Shown piece after piece: positions 52,553 through 61,887 of a DNA stretch of 64,000 nucleotides. This DNA comes from Burkholderiaceae bacterium. GTDB lineage: Bacteria; Pseudomonadota; Gammaproteobacteria; Burkholderiales; Burkholderiaceae_C. Both the position numbers and the translations under genes were made by a program. Every line of letters begins with the position of its first letter. Position 1 is the stretch's first letter. The notes under the pieces were generated by a model. It did not search any database. It saw only the letters and a program-made list of their open reading frames with translations, and was not told the origin of the DNA. The DNA is taken from positions 558,001-622,000 of the forward strand of contig CP126124.1 in assembly GCA_030123545.1 (NCBI GenBank), in the 5' to 3' direction.

Positions 52553-53503
52553 ATGGACCGACTCAAGGCGATGGAGAGTTTCGTCGCGGTCGCGACGCGC
52601 GGCAGCCTCACAGCCGCGGCCCGGGACGAAGGCGTGGCGCCGGCGATCATCGGGCGCCGGCTCGACGCGCTCGAGGCCCGGCTCGGCGCCCGACTGCTGG
52701 TGCGCACCACGCGCCGGCTCTCGCTCACCGACGAAGGCAGCGCGTTCCTGGGCCATTGCCAGCGCCTGCTGCTCGAACTCGCCGACGCCGAGGCCGGCGT
52801 GGCCGCCGGCGGCAACCAGGCCGGCGGCCATCTGCGGCTGACCGCGCCGGCCGGGTTCGGACGCCGCCATGTCGCGCCGCTGGTGCCGCGTTTTCGCCAG
52901 CTGCATCCGCAGATCCGGATCTCGCTGGATCTGAGCGACCGGGTGGCCGACCTCGGCGCCGAAGGGCTGGACTGCGCGGTGCGCGTCGGCGACCTGCCCG
53001 ATTCGTCGCTGGTCAGCGTGCGGCTGGCCGAGAACCGACGCGTCTGCGTGGCCACGCCGCGCTATCTGCAGCGCCACGGCGCGCCGCAGCATCCGAACGA
53101 GCTGGCGCGCTTCGACTGCCTGACCCTGTCCGGCAGCGCTGCGCAGAGCCGCGGCTGGTTGTTCCGGGTGCCGCGCGAGCCGGACGGCGCGGCGGATGGC
53201 GACGCGAGCGATGAATTCGGGCTGATCCATCTGCGCCCGGGCGGCGCCCTGGCCTGCACCGACGGCCAGGTGCTGCACGAATGGTGCCTGGCCGACGGCG
53301 GCATCGCCTGGCGCAGCCTGTGGGAGGTCGGCGCGGACATCGCGGCGGGCCGGCTGGCCGAGGTGCTGGCCGATTTCGCCGCGCCGCCGAACGGGGTGTA
53401 CGCGGTGTTCCCGCAGCGCCGGCACCTGCCGCAGCGCGTGCGGCTCTGGGTCGACTTCCTCAAGCACAGCTACGGCCAGCCCGGCTATTGGCAGGCTGAG
53501 TGA
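52553..53503 (+). CDS. LysR family transcriptional regulator
   Basis: A 316-residue LysR-type regulator. It has the N-terminal HTH (MDRLKAMESFVAVATRGSLT, then RLDALEARLGARLLVRTTRR) and a LysR substrate domain with LRLTAPAGFGRRHVAPLVPR. It is divergent from the dehalogenase gene, and such divergence usually means control of the neighbour. It also overlaps the deacetylase start by GTGA, so it is part of the glycan operon as well. Confidence 0.93.
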   Translation: MDRLKAMESFVAVATRGSLTAAARDEGVAPAIIGRRLDALEARLGARLLVRTTRRLSLTDEGSAFLGHCQRLLLELADAEAGVAAGGNQAGGHLRLTAPAGFGRRHVAPLVPRFRQLHPQIRISLDLSDRVADLGAEGLDCAVRVGDLPDSSLVSVRLAENRRVCVATPRYLQRHGAPQHPNELARFDCLTLSGSAAQSRGWLFRVPREPDGAADGDASDEFGLIHLRPGGALACTDGQVLHEWCLADGGIAWRSLWEVGADIAAGRLAEVLADFAAPPNGVYAVFPQRRHLPQRVRLWVDFLKHSYGQPGYWQAE

Positions 53504-54414
53504 AGGCAGGCCGGGTGAAGACGGGCCAGGTGGATCCGCGCGAACCCAAGCCGCTGGTGCTGTGTGCCGACGACTTTGCGCTGCATGCCGGCGCGTCGGA
53601 CGGCATCGTGCGGCTGGCGCGCTCTGGAAGGCTGTCGGCCACCAGCGTGATGGCGCTGTCGCCGCATTGGCCGCAGCATGCGGCGCCGCTGCGCGAGTTG
53701 CGCGGCCGCGTCGACGTCGGCCTGCATCTGGACTGGACCAGCCCGTTCGCCCGCGCCGCCGGCCATGGCATGCCGCTGGCGGCCGCGATGCGGCGCGCGC
53801 TGCTCGGGGGCTTCGACCGGGCCGCGGCGCGCACGGTGATCGCGCGCCAGCTCGACCGGTTCGAGGCCGAGTGGCAGGCGCCGCCGGACCATGTCGACGG
53901 CCACCAGCATGTGCAGCAGTTCGCCGGCATCCGCGAGGCGCTGCTCGATCTGCTTTCCGAGCGTTATCCGCAGCATCCGCCGTACCTGCGCGTGTCGCGG
54001 GTGCTGCACGGCACCGGGCAGCCGGCGGGCGTGAAGACGCGCATCATTTCGGCGCTCGGCGCGCGCGCGCTGGCGCGCGAGGCCGATCGCCGCGGCCTGC
54101 CGCGGGCCGAGGCATTGCTCGGCGTCTACGATTTCGCCGGCGACGAGGACCGCTATGCAAAGCTGATGGACGGCTGGCTCGCCGCCGCGCCGGGCGGCGG
54201 CCTCGTGATGTGCCACCCGGCCAGCGCGGCCGACCCGGTCAACGAACGTGACTCGGGCGGCCCGGCTGACGCGCGGGACGAGATCGGCGCGGCGCGGCAG
54301 CGCGAATTCCGCTATCTCGCCGGCGAACGTTTTGCCGAGGCGCTCGTGCGCGCGCATGCCACGCTGGTGCGCGGCTCCAGCCGCTATGCAAGCCACTACA
54401 CTCGGCGCCGATGA
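53500..54414 (+). CDS. ChbG/HpnK-family deacetylase
   Basis: A 304-residue YdjC-type carbohydrate deacetylase. It shows the metal-binding LCADDFALHAGAS, VDVGLHLDWT, DGHQHVQQFAGI and the catalytic VMCHPAS. Family members remove acetyl from diacetylchitobiose (ChbG) or from hopanoid N-acetylglucosamine (HpnK). The start is a GTG overlapping the LysR stop, and the stop overlaps arnT by ATGA. In this setting it may deacetylate a lipid-linked amino sugar before transfer. Confidence 0.9.
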   Translation: MKAGRVKTGQVDPREPKPLVLCADDFALHAGASDGIVRLARSGRLSATSVMALSPHWPQHAAPLRELRGRVDVGLHLDWTSPFARAAGHGMPLAAAMRRALLGGFDRAAARTVIARQLDRFEAEWQAPPDHVDGHQHVQQFAGIREALLDLLSERYPQHPPYLRVSRVLHGTGQPAGVKTRIISALGARALAREADRRGLPRAEALLGVYDFAGDEDRYAKLMDGWLAAAPGGGLVMCHPASAADPVNERDSGGPADARDEIGAARQREFRYLAGERFAEALVRAHATLVRGSSRYASHYTRRR

Positions 54415-56015
54415 CCGCAAGTCCCTCGTCCGCCCCACCGCGCCGCGGCGCATGGCCCTGGCTTGCAGGGCTGTGGATCTTTTTGCTGGTGCTCGCGACG
54501 CTGCGGCCGCTGGCGGTGCCCGACGAAGGACGCTACGGCGAGGTCGGCCGCTGGATGCTGCAAAGCGGCGACTGGCTCACGCCCCGGCTCGACGGGATCC
54601 CGTTCTTTCACAAGCCGCCGCTGCTGTACTGGCTCGAGGCGATGTCGCTGGCCGTGTTCGGCAACCATGTCTGGGCGCTGCGGCTGGTGCCGGCGCTGCA
54701 TGCCGGCGCGATGCTGGCCGTGCTGTACCTGGCGGCGCGCTTCATCGCCGGCGAGCGCATCGCGCGTCGCGCGGCGCTGATGCTGGGCACCAGCGTCGCG
54801 TTCCTGCTCGGCGGGCAGTACGTGAACCACGACATGATGGTCGCGACCTGGATCGGCATCTCGATCTGGTGTTTCGCGTTCTCGTTCATGCAAGGCGCGC
54901 GTCCGCAGCCCGGGCTGGCGCGCTGGGGCTTCGTCGCCGCGGCACTCGGCGTGCTGAGCAAGGGGCTGATCGGCGCCGTGCTGCCGGGACTGGTGCTGTT
55001 CCTGTGGTTGCTGTGGACGCGCCAGCTGCGCAAGCTGCTCACCGTTCCCTGGGTCAGCGGCGTGCTGCTGTTCGTCGTGATCACCGTGCCGTGGTTCGTG
55101 CTCGTCTGGCATCGCTACCCGGGCGCGATGGACTATCTGTTCGGGACGCAGCAATACACGCGCTATCTCGCCGATACCTTCAACAACGTACAGCCCTGGT
55201 GGTTCTACCTGGCCAGCCTCGCGCTGCTGCTGTTTCCATGGGCGTTCTTCGCGCTGCGCCCGCTGTGGCAATTGCTGCGGCGCCGCGCGGTCGCGGCGAG
55301 CGGCATCGGACCCGAGTGGCTCAGTCTGTGCTGGATCTGGATCGCCGCGATCCTGGTGTTTTTCACGATCCCCGCCTCCAAGCTGGTTGGCTATATCCTG
55401 CCGGTGATTCCGCCGCTCGCGCTGCTGGCGGCGCTCGGCTGGGAGCACAGCGTCGCCCGCTGGCGCTTCGGCCGCCGCCTGTTCGCGCTGCTCGCGCTGC
55501 TGATCATGGCCGGCGCGCTCGTCATCAGCCTGAAGGTCGCGTCGTACACCAATGGCAAGCTGAGCGTCGACGTCGCCGCCACGCTGGCCTGCGACGCGAG
55601 CCCCAATGACACGATCTACGTGGTCGGCCGGTATCCGTACGACCTGCCGTTCTACATTCAGACCCCGAAACCGCTGATCGTGATCCAGGACTGGCCCGAG
55701 CAGCGCCGCAGCGCCGGTGATGTGTGGCAGCGCGAGCTGTTCGAGGGCGCCGAGTTCGACCCGAAGGCCGGACAGGTGCTGCAGGAGCCGGACGTGCTGG
55801 CGGCGGCGGCCGCCAGGAACGGCAACTGGCTGCTGGCGCCGCGCGAATACACCAGCTTCACGAGCCATCACCCCGGTTGGCTTCAGGTGCAGGTCGGCAC
55901 CGGCTGGGTGCTGTACCGATCGCAGGGCAGCGCCGGCAGCGCCAAGGCGGGCGCGTCAGCGGCGAAAGGCCCAGAACCGGCTCAGCACAAAGGTCTGCCC
56001 GGCTGCAAGCGCTAG
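54411..56015 (+). CDS. ArnT-like PMT-family glycosyltransferase
   Basis: A 534-residue GT-C membrane glycosyltransferase with about twelve helices. The family motif LAVPDEGRYGEVGRWMLQSG is near residue 35 and has the DE pair, followed by FHKPPLLYWLEAMSLAVFG. ArnT transfers 4-amino-4-deoxyarabinose from undecaprenyl phosphate to lipid A. Here the donor may be a different sugar made by GtrB. It overlaps ChbG (ATGA) and ends 60 bases inside the convergent gtrA. Confidence 0.92.
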   Translation: MTASPSSAPPRRGAWPWLAGLWIFLLVLATLRPLAVPDEGRYGEVGRWMLQSGDWLTPRLDGIPFFHKPPLLYWLEAMSLAVFGNHVWALRLVPALHAGAMLAVLYLAARFIAGERIARRAALMLGTSVAFLLGGQYVNHDMMVATWIGISIWCFAFSFMQGARPQPGLARWGFVAAALGVLSKGLIGAVLPGLVLFLWLLWTRQLRKLLTVPWVSGVLLFVVITVPWFVLVWHRYPGAMDYLFGTQQYTRYLADTFNNVQPWWFYLASLALLLFPWAFFALRPLWQLLRRRAVAASGIGPEWLSLCWIWIAAILVFFTIPASKLVGYILPVIPPLALLAALGWEHSVARWRFGRRLFALLALLIMAGALVISLKVASYTNGKLSVDVAATLACDASPNDTIYVVGRYPYDLPFYIQTPKPLIVIQDWPEQRRSAGDVWQRELFEGAEFDPKAGQVLQEPDVLAAAAARNGNWLLAPREYTSFTSHHPGWLQVQVGTGWVLYRSQGSAGSAKAGASAAKGPEPAQHKGLPGCKR

Positions 56016-56333
56016 CGCCGCGACCAGCGCGACGAACGCGGGCCAGTGAAGCACGCGCAGCAGCAGCACGAACACGATCTCGTTGCAGGCGAATCCGGCC
56101 AGCGCGGTCAGCAGGAAGCGCGCGAAGCTCTGGCGCACGCTGGTGCCGGCGTCGCTGAAGCTGAGGAACCGGTGGCCGCTGAAGCTGACGAAGAACGCGA
56201 CCGTGAAGCCGACCGCATTCGCCAGCTCGGGCCACAGATGTTCGTGCGTGAGCGCGAACACCGTCATGTGCGTCAACGCGGCCGCGCAGCCGACCACGAT
56301 GAACCAGAGGCCCGAGCGGGTCAGCGTGGCCAT
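55956..56333 (-). CDS. gtrA: GtrA-family flippase
   Basis: A 125-residue membrane protein with four helices of the GtrA family, which moves undecaprenyl-phosphate-linked sugars across the inner membrane. It has LANAVGFTVAFFVSFSGHRF and ends LSRFWAFRR. It follows gtrB by 19 bases on the same strand, so the two are one operon, running towards arnT. Confidence 0.92.
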   Translation of the reverse strand: MATLTRSGLWFIVVGCAAALTHMTVFALTHEHLWPELANAVGFTVAFFVSFSGHRFLSFSDAGTSVRQSFARFLLTALAGFACNEIVFVLLLRVLHWPAFVALVAALALAAGQTFVLSRFWAFRR

Positions 56334-56352
56334 GGGTTAGCGTGAACAGGCC

Positions 56353-57363
56353 CTAGAGCAGCGATGCGTCCTGCACCTGGGCGGAGGCGGTGGGCTCCGT
56401 GCGAGCCGCGGCCAGGCCGGCGCCGCTGCGGCGGCCGATCAGGTACGGCGGGCGCTGCTTGACCTCGTCGTAGATGCGCCCGACATATTCGGCGAGGATG
56501 CCCAGGCCCAGCAGCTGGATGCCGCTGAAGAACATCAGTCCGACGACGATGGTCGCGTAGCCGGGCACCGCGATGCCGGAGCGGAAATGATCGATGATGA
56601 CCCAGCTGCCGTAACCGAGCGCGCCAACCGCCAGCAGCAGGCCGACCGCGGTCAGAAGCCGCAGCGGCGCGGTCGAGAACGCGACCATGCCGGTCAGCGC
56701 CAGGCGGAACGAGCCGCCGAGGCCGTAATTGGTCTGGCCGTCGGCGCGCGGCAGCGGTTCGTAGTCGATCGCGGTGCTGCTGAAGCCGACCCAGGCGTAG
56801 AGCCCCTTCATGAAGCGGTTGCGTTCCGGCAGCGCCCGCAGCGCCCGCACCACGCGTTGGTCCATCAGGCGGAAGTCGCCGGCGTGCGCCGGGATCTCGA
56901 TGCGGTTGCCCCAGTTCACGAGCTTGTAGAACAGGCCGGTGAGGCCGGCCTGCAGCCGCGACTGATCGTCGCGGGTGCTGCGCACCGCGTACACCACGTC
57001 CGCGCCTTGCTTCCATTTCAGGAGCATCTCGCCAAGTAGAGACGCCGGGTGCTGGCCGTCAGCGTCCATCAGAACAACGACCTCGCCGCGCGCGGCATCG
57101 ATCCCCGCGGTCAGCGCGGCTTCCTTGCCGAAGTTGCGGGAGAGCTCGATCAGCACGATCTCGCGGTGCCGGCCGCACAGACGTCGCGCGACCTGTACCG
57201 TGTCGTCGCGGCTGCCGTCGTCAACCAGGATCAGTTCGACCTGCGACGACAGCTCGCCAAGCGCGGCCAGCACCTGCGGCACCACCTTGTCGAGGCTGCG
57301 TGCCTCGTTGTAGGCCGGCATCACGCACGAGATCGAAGGAGTCAGGGCGGAGCGCTCGCTCAT
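56353..57363 (-). CDS. gtrB: GtrB/ArnC-like undecaprenyl-phosphate glycosyltransferase
   Basis: A 336-residue family 2 glycosyltransferase that attaches a sugar to undecaprenyl phosphate. It has ISCVMPAYNEARSLDKVVPQ, LILVDDGSRDDT, VLMDADGQHP and two C-terminal helices (LRLLTAVGLLLAVGALGYG; TIVVGLMFFSGIQLLGLGIL). The sugar cannot be named. With gtrA, ArnT and ChbG it forms a full lipid-linked sugar path. Upstream is a family B repeat. Confidence 0.93.
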   Translation of the reverse strand: MSERSALTPSISCVMPAYNEARSLDKVVPQVLAALGELSSQVELILVDDGSRDDTVQVARRLCGRHREIVLIELSRNFGKEAALTAGIDAARGEVVVLMDADGQHPASLLGEMLLKWKQGADVVYAVRSTRDDQSRLQAGLTGLFYKLVNWGNRIEIPAHAGDFRLMDQRVVRALRALPERNRFMKGLYAWVGFSSTAIDYEPLPRADGQTNYGLGGSFRLALTGMVAFSTAPLRLLTAVGLLLAVGALGYGSWVIIDHFRSGIAVPGYATIVVGLMFFSGIQLLGLGILAEYVGRIYDEVKQRPPYLIGRRSGAGLAAARTEPTASAQVQDASLL

Positions 57364-57449
57364 TGAGTAACCTCCGTGCTGCGCACTGCGATGCGAGCTC
57401 CCGCGCTGCCGAAGGCTGCGCTTCGTTTGCCGGGAGCGGCCGGGCGGTG

Positions 57450-57546
57450 GCTCATGTTGACCCCGACGCTCCCCCGCTCGCGCGTGGGTTCGCTGCCCCC
57501 CGAGGGGGCCTTTGCACCTTGGGGCGGCCCGACGGTACTCATGCCG
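57450..57546 (-). repeat. Family B repeat, copy 1
   Basis: On the minus strand it matches the 87-bp units at 61888-62148 (GGGCCGCCCCAAGGTGC, CCCCTCGGGGGGCAGCG, then GAGCGGGGGAGCG) and likewise ends AACATGAG. The region 57364-57617 holds only this repeat and the terminator next to it. Confidence 0.8.
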
Positions 57547-57561
57547 GCATCATGCCAAAAG

Positions 57562-57593
57562 AAAACCCCGCCCACAGCCGCGGGCGGGGTTTT
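57562..57593. terminator. Bidirectional intrinsic terminator
   Basis: Twelve-base arms AAAACCCCGCCC and GGGCGGGGTTTT enclose an eight-base loop, with T-runs on both strands. It ends leftward psiF transcription. Confidence 0.9.
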
Positions 57594-57617
57594 TTAGAGC
57601 AGCGAGAGGGGCGCGGC

Positions 57618-57926
57618 TTACTTCTTCAGGCAGTCGCTCATGAACGCCTTGCGCTCGTCGCCCTTCTTGCCGGCGGCTTCCTTGTTGCAGGACTTCATTT
57701 TTTCCTGCTGCGTCATCGGCGCGACGGGCGCGGCGGCGGCGGCCGGCTTGGCGCTCAGGCACTCCTTCATGAACGCCTTGCGCTCGTCGCCCTTCTTGCC
57801 GGTGGCTTCCTTGTTGCAGGTCGTCATCTTTTCCTGTTGCGCGGTTTTCGCCCCTTCGGCCGCATGGGCCAGGCCGAAGGACAATGCCATGCTGGCGGCG
57901 GCGATCGATGCAAGCACCTTGTTCAT
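57618..57926 (-). CDS. psiF: PsiF-repeat periplasmic protein
   Basis: A 102-residue protein with a signal peptide (MNKVLASIAAASMALSFGLA, cleaved after AHA) and two PsiF repeats. Each has the pattern QQEKM..CNKEA.GKKGDERKAF with paired cysteines, separated by an Ala/Pro linker. E. coli psiF is phosphate-starvation inducible; no Pho box was identified here. The function is unknown. Confidence 0.92.
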   Translation of the reverse strand: MNKVLASIAAASMALSFGLAHAAEGAKTAQQEKMTTCNKEATGKKGDERKAFMKECLSAKPAAAAAPVAPMTQQEKMKSCNKEAAGKKGDERKAFMSDCLKK

Positions 57927-58080
57927 GGAGACTCCTGTAGGGTGAGCAGGTTGACGGGGATGCGATCCGGCTGCGTCGTGCTGCCGGATTGCAGGGTACA
58001 ACGTCCGGCGCGCCGGATCGGATGACCGGACGTGACCGGACAGGGTCGGGCCACAGGCGCCAGACCCGTAAAATCGGCCG

Positions 58081-59766
58081 ATGCAGTCGGTGAAACAGCA
58101 ATTGCTCGCGGCGCTGGCGACCGAACTCGAGCGGCTTTCTCCCGGCGCCGGGGCCGATGCAGCGTTCGAATCGCCGAAAGTGGCCGCCCACGGCGACTGG
58201 GCTTGCACAGCAGCAATGCAACTAGCCCGGCCCTTGCGGGAAAACCCGCGCCAGATCGCGCAGCGGCTGTGCGAGGCACTGCAGCAGACCGAGCCGTTCC
58301 GGCGCTGGGCCTCCGCGGTCGAGGTGGCGGGACCGGGATTTCTCAACATCCGGCTCAAGCCCGAGGCCAAGCAGCAGGTCGTGCGCGAGGTGCTGACCCA
58401 GGGCGAGCGCTTCGGAACGCAAGGGGCGAACGGGCAGCGCGTGCTGGTGGAATTCGTCTCGGCGAACCCGACCGGGCCGCTGCATGTCGGCCATGGACGG
58501 CAGGCCGCGCTCGGTGACGCGATCTGCAATCTGCTCGCGGCCCAGGGCTGGGACGTGACCCGCGAGTTCTACTACAACGACGCCGGCGCGCAGATCGGGG
58601 CGCTGGCGCGCAGCGTTCAGCTGCGCGCGCGCGGAGTGCGGCCGGGCGACGCCGACTGGCCGAGCGGGGATAACGCCGCGGCCTACAACGGTGACTACAT
58701 CCAGGACATTGCCGACGACTTCCTCGCGAAGAAGACGGTCCGCTCCGATGACCGCGAAACCACCGCGTCCGGCGATGCCGGCGACCTCGATGGCATCCGC
58801 GCGTTCGCGGTGGCCTACCTGCGCCACGAGCAGGATCTGGACCTGCGCGCGTTCGACGTGAAATTCGACAACTACTACCTGGAGTCGAGCCTGTACACGA
58901 GCGGTCGCGTCGAGGCCGCGGTGGCGCGGCTGGTCGCGGCCGGCAAGACCTACGAGCAGGACGGCGCGCTGTGGCTCAAGTCCACCGACTACGGCGACGA
59001 CAAGGACCGGGTGATGCGCAAGAGCGACGGCAGCTACACCTATTTCGTACCCGACGTCGCCTACCACATCGCCAAGTGGGAGCGCGGCTTTCGTCGCGCG
59101 GTCAACATCCAGGGCACCGACCACCACGGCACGATCGCCCGCGTGCGCGCCGGGTTGCAGGCGGCCGGTGTCGGCATCCCGCCGGGCTACCCCGATTACG
59201 TGTTGCACACGATGGTGCGGGTGATTCGCGGCGGCGAGGAAGTGAAGATCAGCAAGCGCGCCGGCAGCTACGTCACGCTGCGCGACCTGATCGACTGGAC
59301 CGGCAAGGACGCGGTGCGCTTCTTTCTGCTCAGCCGCAAGCCCGACACCGAATACACCTTCGACGTGGATCTGGCCGTGGCGCGGAACAACGACAACCCG
59401 GTCTACTACGTGCAGTATGCGCACGCGCGCATCTGTTCAGTGCTGGCGGCCTGGGGCGGCGATGTGACGCGGCTCGTGCAGGTCGACCTCGCGCCGCTGG
59501 CGAGCGCGCCTGCGCTGGCGCTGATGCGGCAGTTGGCGCGCTATCCCGAGATGCTGGCGCAGGCCGCACAGGACTTCGCGCCGCACGACGTGACCTTCTA
59601 CTTGCGCGAACTCGCGGCCGTCTACCACGCGTATTACGACGACGAGCGCATCCTGGTCGACGACGAGCCGGTGCGTCTGGCCCGGCTGGCGCTGGTCGCT
59701 GCCGCGGCCCGGGTATTGCACAATGGCCTGGGGATTCTGGGCGTGTCCGCGCCCGCGAAGATGTGA
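58081..59766 (+). CDS. argS: Arginyl-tRNA synthetase
   Basis: A class I synthetase of 561 residues. The HIGH motif lies in [18 protein letters not shown], the KMSKS region is replaced by KISKRAG, and the C-terminal anticodon-binding domain ends [22 protein letters not shown] lies just before the ATG. The SPOR gene follows, with a GTGA overlap if a GTG start is used. Confidence 0.97.
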   Translation: MQSVKQQLLAALATELERLSPGAGADAAFESPKVAAHGDWACTAAMQLARPLRENPRQIAQRLCEALQQTEPFRRWASAVEVAGPGFLNIRLKPEAKQQVVREVLTQGERFGTQGANGQRVLVEFVSANPTGPLHVGHGRQAALGDAICNLLAAQGWDVTREFYYNDAGAQIGALARSVQLRARGVRPGDADWPSGDNAAAYNGDYIQDIADDFLAKKTVRSDDRETTASGDAGDLDGIRAFAVAYLRHEQDLDLRAFDVKFDNYYLESSLYTSGRVEAAVARLVAAGKTYEQDGALWLKSTDYGDDKDRVMRKSDGSYTYFVPDVAYHIAKWERGFRRAVNIQGTDHHGTIARVRAGLQAAGVGIPPGYPDYVLHTMVRVIRGGEEVKISKRAGSYVTLRDLIDWTGKDAVRFFLLSRKPDTEYTFDVDLAVARNNDNPVYYVQYAHARICSVLAAWGGDVTRLVQVDLAPLASAPALALMRQLARYPEMLAQAAQDFAPHDVTFYLRELAAVYHAYYDDERILVDDEPVRLARLALVAAAARVLHNGLGILGVSAPAKM

Positions 59767-59774
59767 GTGAGCAA

Positions 59775-60416
59775 ATGAAGCAGCAATTCGGTGGCACCCT
59801 CGCCGGCTTCCTGGTCGGCATCGTGGTCGGCCTCGGGGCCGCGCTGGCCGTCGCGGTGTACGTGACCAAGGTGCCGGTGCCGTTCATCAACAAGGACGTG
59901 AACCGTCCGTCCGATCAGGATGCAGCGAAGAACAATGGCTGGAATCCGAACGCTTCGTTGTACGGCAAGAACCCGGCCGCGGGCGCGTCGGCAGCCGGTC
60001 CAGTCGACAACGCCACGGGTGGCGCAGGCCGCGCGCCGGGCGGGACCGCGGGCAATCTGCTGCCCCCGGCCGTCGTCGGCGGCAACCCGCCGCCGGTCGC
60101 CGCGGCGCGGCCGCCGGCGGCATCGGCGGATCCGCTCGGTGATTTCGCGCGCGCCAAGTCGTCCTCCAGCGATGCCGGCGCGTTTACCTATTTCGTGCAG
60201 GCCGGCGCGTTCCGCAGCGTCGACGAGGCCGAATCGCAGCGCGCCAAGCTGTCGCTGATGGGGGTCGAGGCCAAGGTTTCGCAGCGCGAGCAGGCCGGAC
60301 GCACCGTATGGCGCGTGCGGGTCGGACCGTTCGACACGCAGGGCGAAGCCGACCGCACGAAACAGCAGTTGGAAACCAGCGGCATGGAAACCGCGCTGGT
60401 GCGGGTGCAGCGTTAG
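59775..60416 (+). CDS. SPOR-domain membrane protein
   Basis: A 213-residue protein with a short cytoplasmic N-terminus, one membrane helix (LAGFLVGIVVGLGAALAVAV), a Gly/Pro/Ala linker and a C-terminal SPOR domain (FVQAGAFRSVDEAESQRAKL to WRVRVGPFDTQGEADRTKQQ). SPOR domains bind denuded septal peptidoglycan, so it is probably a divisome protein like FtsN. The ATG at 59775 is used; a GTG at 59763 overlaps the argS stop. Confidence 0.92.
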   Translation: MKQQFGGTLAGFLVGIVVGLGAALAVAVYVTKVPVPFINKDVNRPSDQDAAKNNGWNPNASLYGKNPAAGASAAGPVDNATGGAGRAPGGTAGNLLPPAVVGGNPPPVAAARPPAASADPLGDFARAKSSSSDAGAFTYFVQAGAFRSVDEAESQRAKLSLMGVEAKVSQREQAGRTVWRVRVGPFDTQGEADRTKQQLETSGMETALVRVQR

Positions 60417-60495
60417 TACAGACCGGTGGCCCGCACGCCAATCGATTCGAAACCCCGTGCCGCATCACGGCTCGGACGCACAGGAGAAGCCATTC

Positions 60496-61143
60496 ATGAA
60501 ACGTCGTGAGTTTTCGGCCGCAGCCTTTGCGCTGGCCGGCGCATCGCTGGCCGCGCCGGCGGCGCGCGCCCAGGGCAACCAGTTCGTCGCCGGCACCGAC
60601 TACCTCGTGCTGGATCGGCGCGCTCCGACCGAGGCGCCGCCCGGCAAGATCGAGGTGATCGAATTCTTCTGGTACAGCTGCCCGCACTGCAACGCGTTCG
60701 AGCCGGCGCTGGACCAGTGGGTCGGCAAGCTGCCGAAGGACGTGTTCATGCGCCGCGTGCCGGTGCAGTTCAACCCGAGCTTCGAGCCCGAGCAGCGCCT
60801 GTACTACACGCTCAAGGAAATGGGCAAGATCGACGAACTGCACGTGAAGGTGTTCCACGCGATCCACGTCGAGCACCTGCCGCTCGACAAGGAAAGCGGA
60901 ATCGTCGACTGGGCGCGCAAGCAAGGCCTGGACATGACGAAGTTCGGCCAGATCTACAACTCGTTCTCGGTCGCGACCAAGGTGCGCCAGGCGGTCGATC
61001 TGCAGAACATCTACAAGGTCACCGGCGTGCCGTCGATGGGCGTGGCCGGACGCTTCTATACCGACGGTGAACTTGCCAAGGGCATGGACCGGTGCCTGCG
61101 CGTCGTCGACTTCCTGATCGACAAGGCGCGCAAGGGCGGCTGA
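60496..61143 (+). CDS. dsbA: Thiol:disulfide interchange protein DsbA
   Basis: DsbA is the periplasmic oxidant that forms disulfides in exported proteins. The 215-residue protein has a signal peptide beginning MKRREFSAAAFALAG (also RR-type), the active site CPHC in FFWYSCPHCNAF and the cis-proline loop TGVPSMGVAG. A CAGGAGA ribosome-binding site precedes the ATG. The disulfide-looped pilin and other exported cysteine proteins in the window are plausible substrates. It lies between the SPOR gene and lptA. Confidence 0.95.
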   Translation: MKRREFSAAAFALAGASLAAPAARAQGNQFVAGTDYLVLDRRAPTEAPPGKIEVIEFFWYSCPHCNAFEPALDQWVGKLPKDVFMRRVPVQFNPSFEPEQRLYYTLKEMGKIDELHVKVFHAIHVEHLPLDKESGIVDWARKQGLDMTKFGQIYNSFSVATKVRQAVDLQNIYKVTGVPSMGVAGRFYTDGELAKGMDRCLRVVDFLIDKARKGG

Positions 61144-61244
61144 AGCCCGTCGTTCACCGCCCGCACACGGCGGGCCTGTTCGGGTCGTTTTCCACGGCGG
61201 CGCGTTTGTCCTGGCGCTTACAATGCCAGCAAGATTCGTGCCTC

Positions 61245-61886
61245 ATGAAAACGACCTGCGTATCGCTGCTGCTGGCCCTGTGTTTCGCATGTTCGCTGCT
61301 GGCCACCGCGCCGGCGCTGGCGGAGAAAGCCGACAGCAGCAAGCCGATGAACGTCGAGGCGGACGCGCTGCGCTACGACGACCTGAACCAGACCAGCGTC
61401 TTTACCGGCAACGTGGTCGTGACCAAGGGCACGATCACGATCCGCGGCGCGCGCGTCGACGTGCGCCAAGACCCGGACGGCTACCAGTACGCAAAGGTGA
61501 CGGCAGCGCCGGGCAAGCTTGCGTTTTACCGGCAAAAGCGCGACGGGGTCGACGAATACATCGAGGGCGAATCGGACGTGATCGACTATGACGGCAAGAC
61601 CGACACCGTCAAGTTCGTCGGCCATGCGCAGTTGCGGCGCTATGTCGGCACCACTTTGAGCGACGAGACCAGCGGCGCGCTGATCACCTACGACAACGTG
61701 ACCGACGTGTTCACCGTCGACGGCACGGTGCGCTCGTCGCCGCTGGCCGGCGGCGCGGCCACGCGCACGCGCGTGCGGGCCATGCTGACCCCGCGTGCCG
61801 CCGCTTCCGCCGCCGCATCGAGTTCAGGCGCCGCGCCGGCGCCCGCGCTGCAGTCGAGCGGCAAGCTGACCGAGGTGCCGGAGTGA
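61245..61886 (+). CDS. lptA: Lipopolysaccharide transport periplasmic protein LptA
   Basis: LptA forms the periplasmic bridge that carries lipopolysaccharide to the outer membrane. The 213-residue protein has a signal peptide ([18 protein letters not shown], cut after ALA), then [36 protein letters not shown] and [18 protein letters not shown], matching the OstA domain. The C-terminal ~40 residues are Ala/Ser/Pro-rich. kdsC and lptC, usually upstream, are absent here; dsbA takes that place. Confidence 0.94.
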   Translation: MKTTCVSLLLALCFACSLLATAPALAEKADSSKPMNVEADALRYDDLNQTSVFTGNVVVTKGTITIRGARVDVRQDPDGYQYAKVTAAPGKLAFYRQKRDGVDEYIEGESDVIDYDGKTDTVKFVGHAQLRRYVGTTLSDETSGALITYDNVTDVFTVDGTVRSSPLAGGAATRTRVRAMLTPRAAASAAASSSGAAPAPALQSSGKLTEVPE

Positions 61887-61887
61887 G

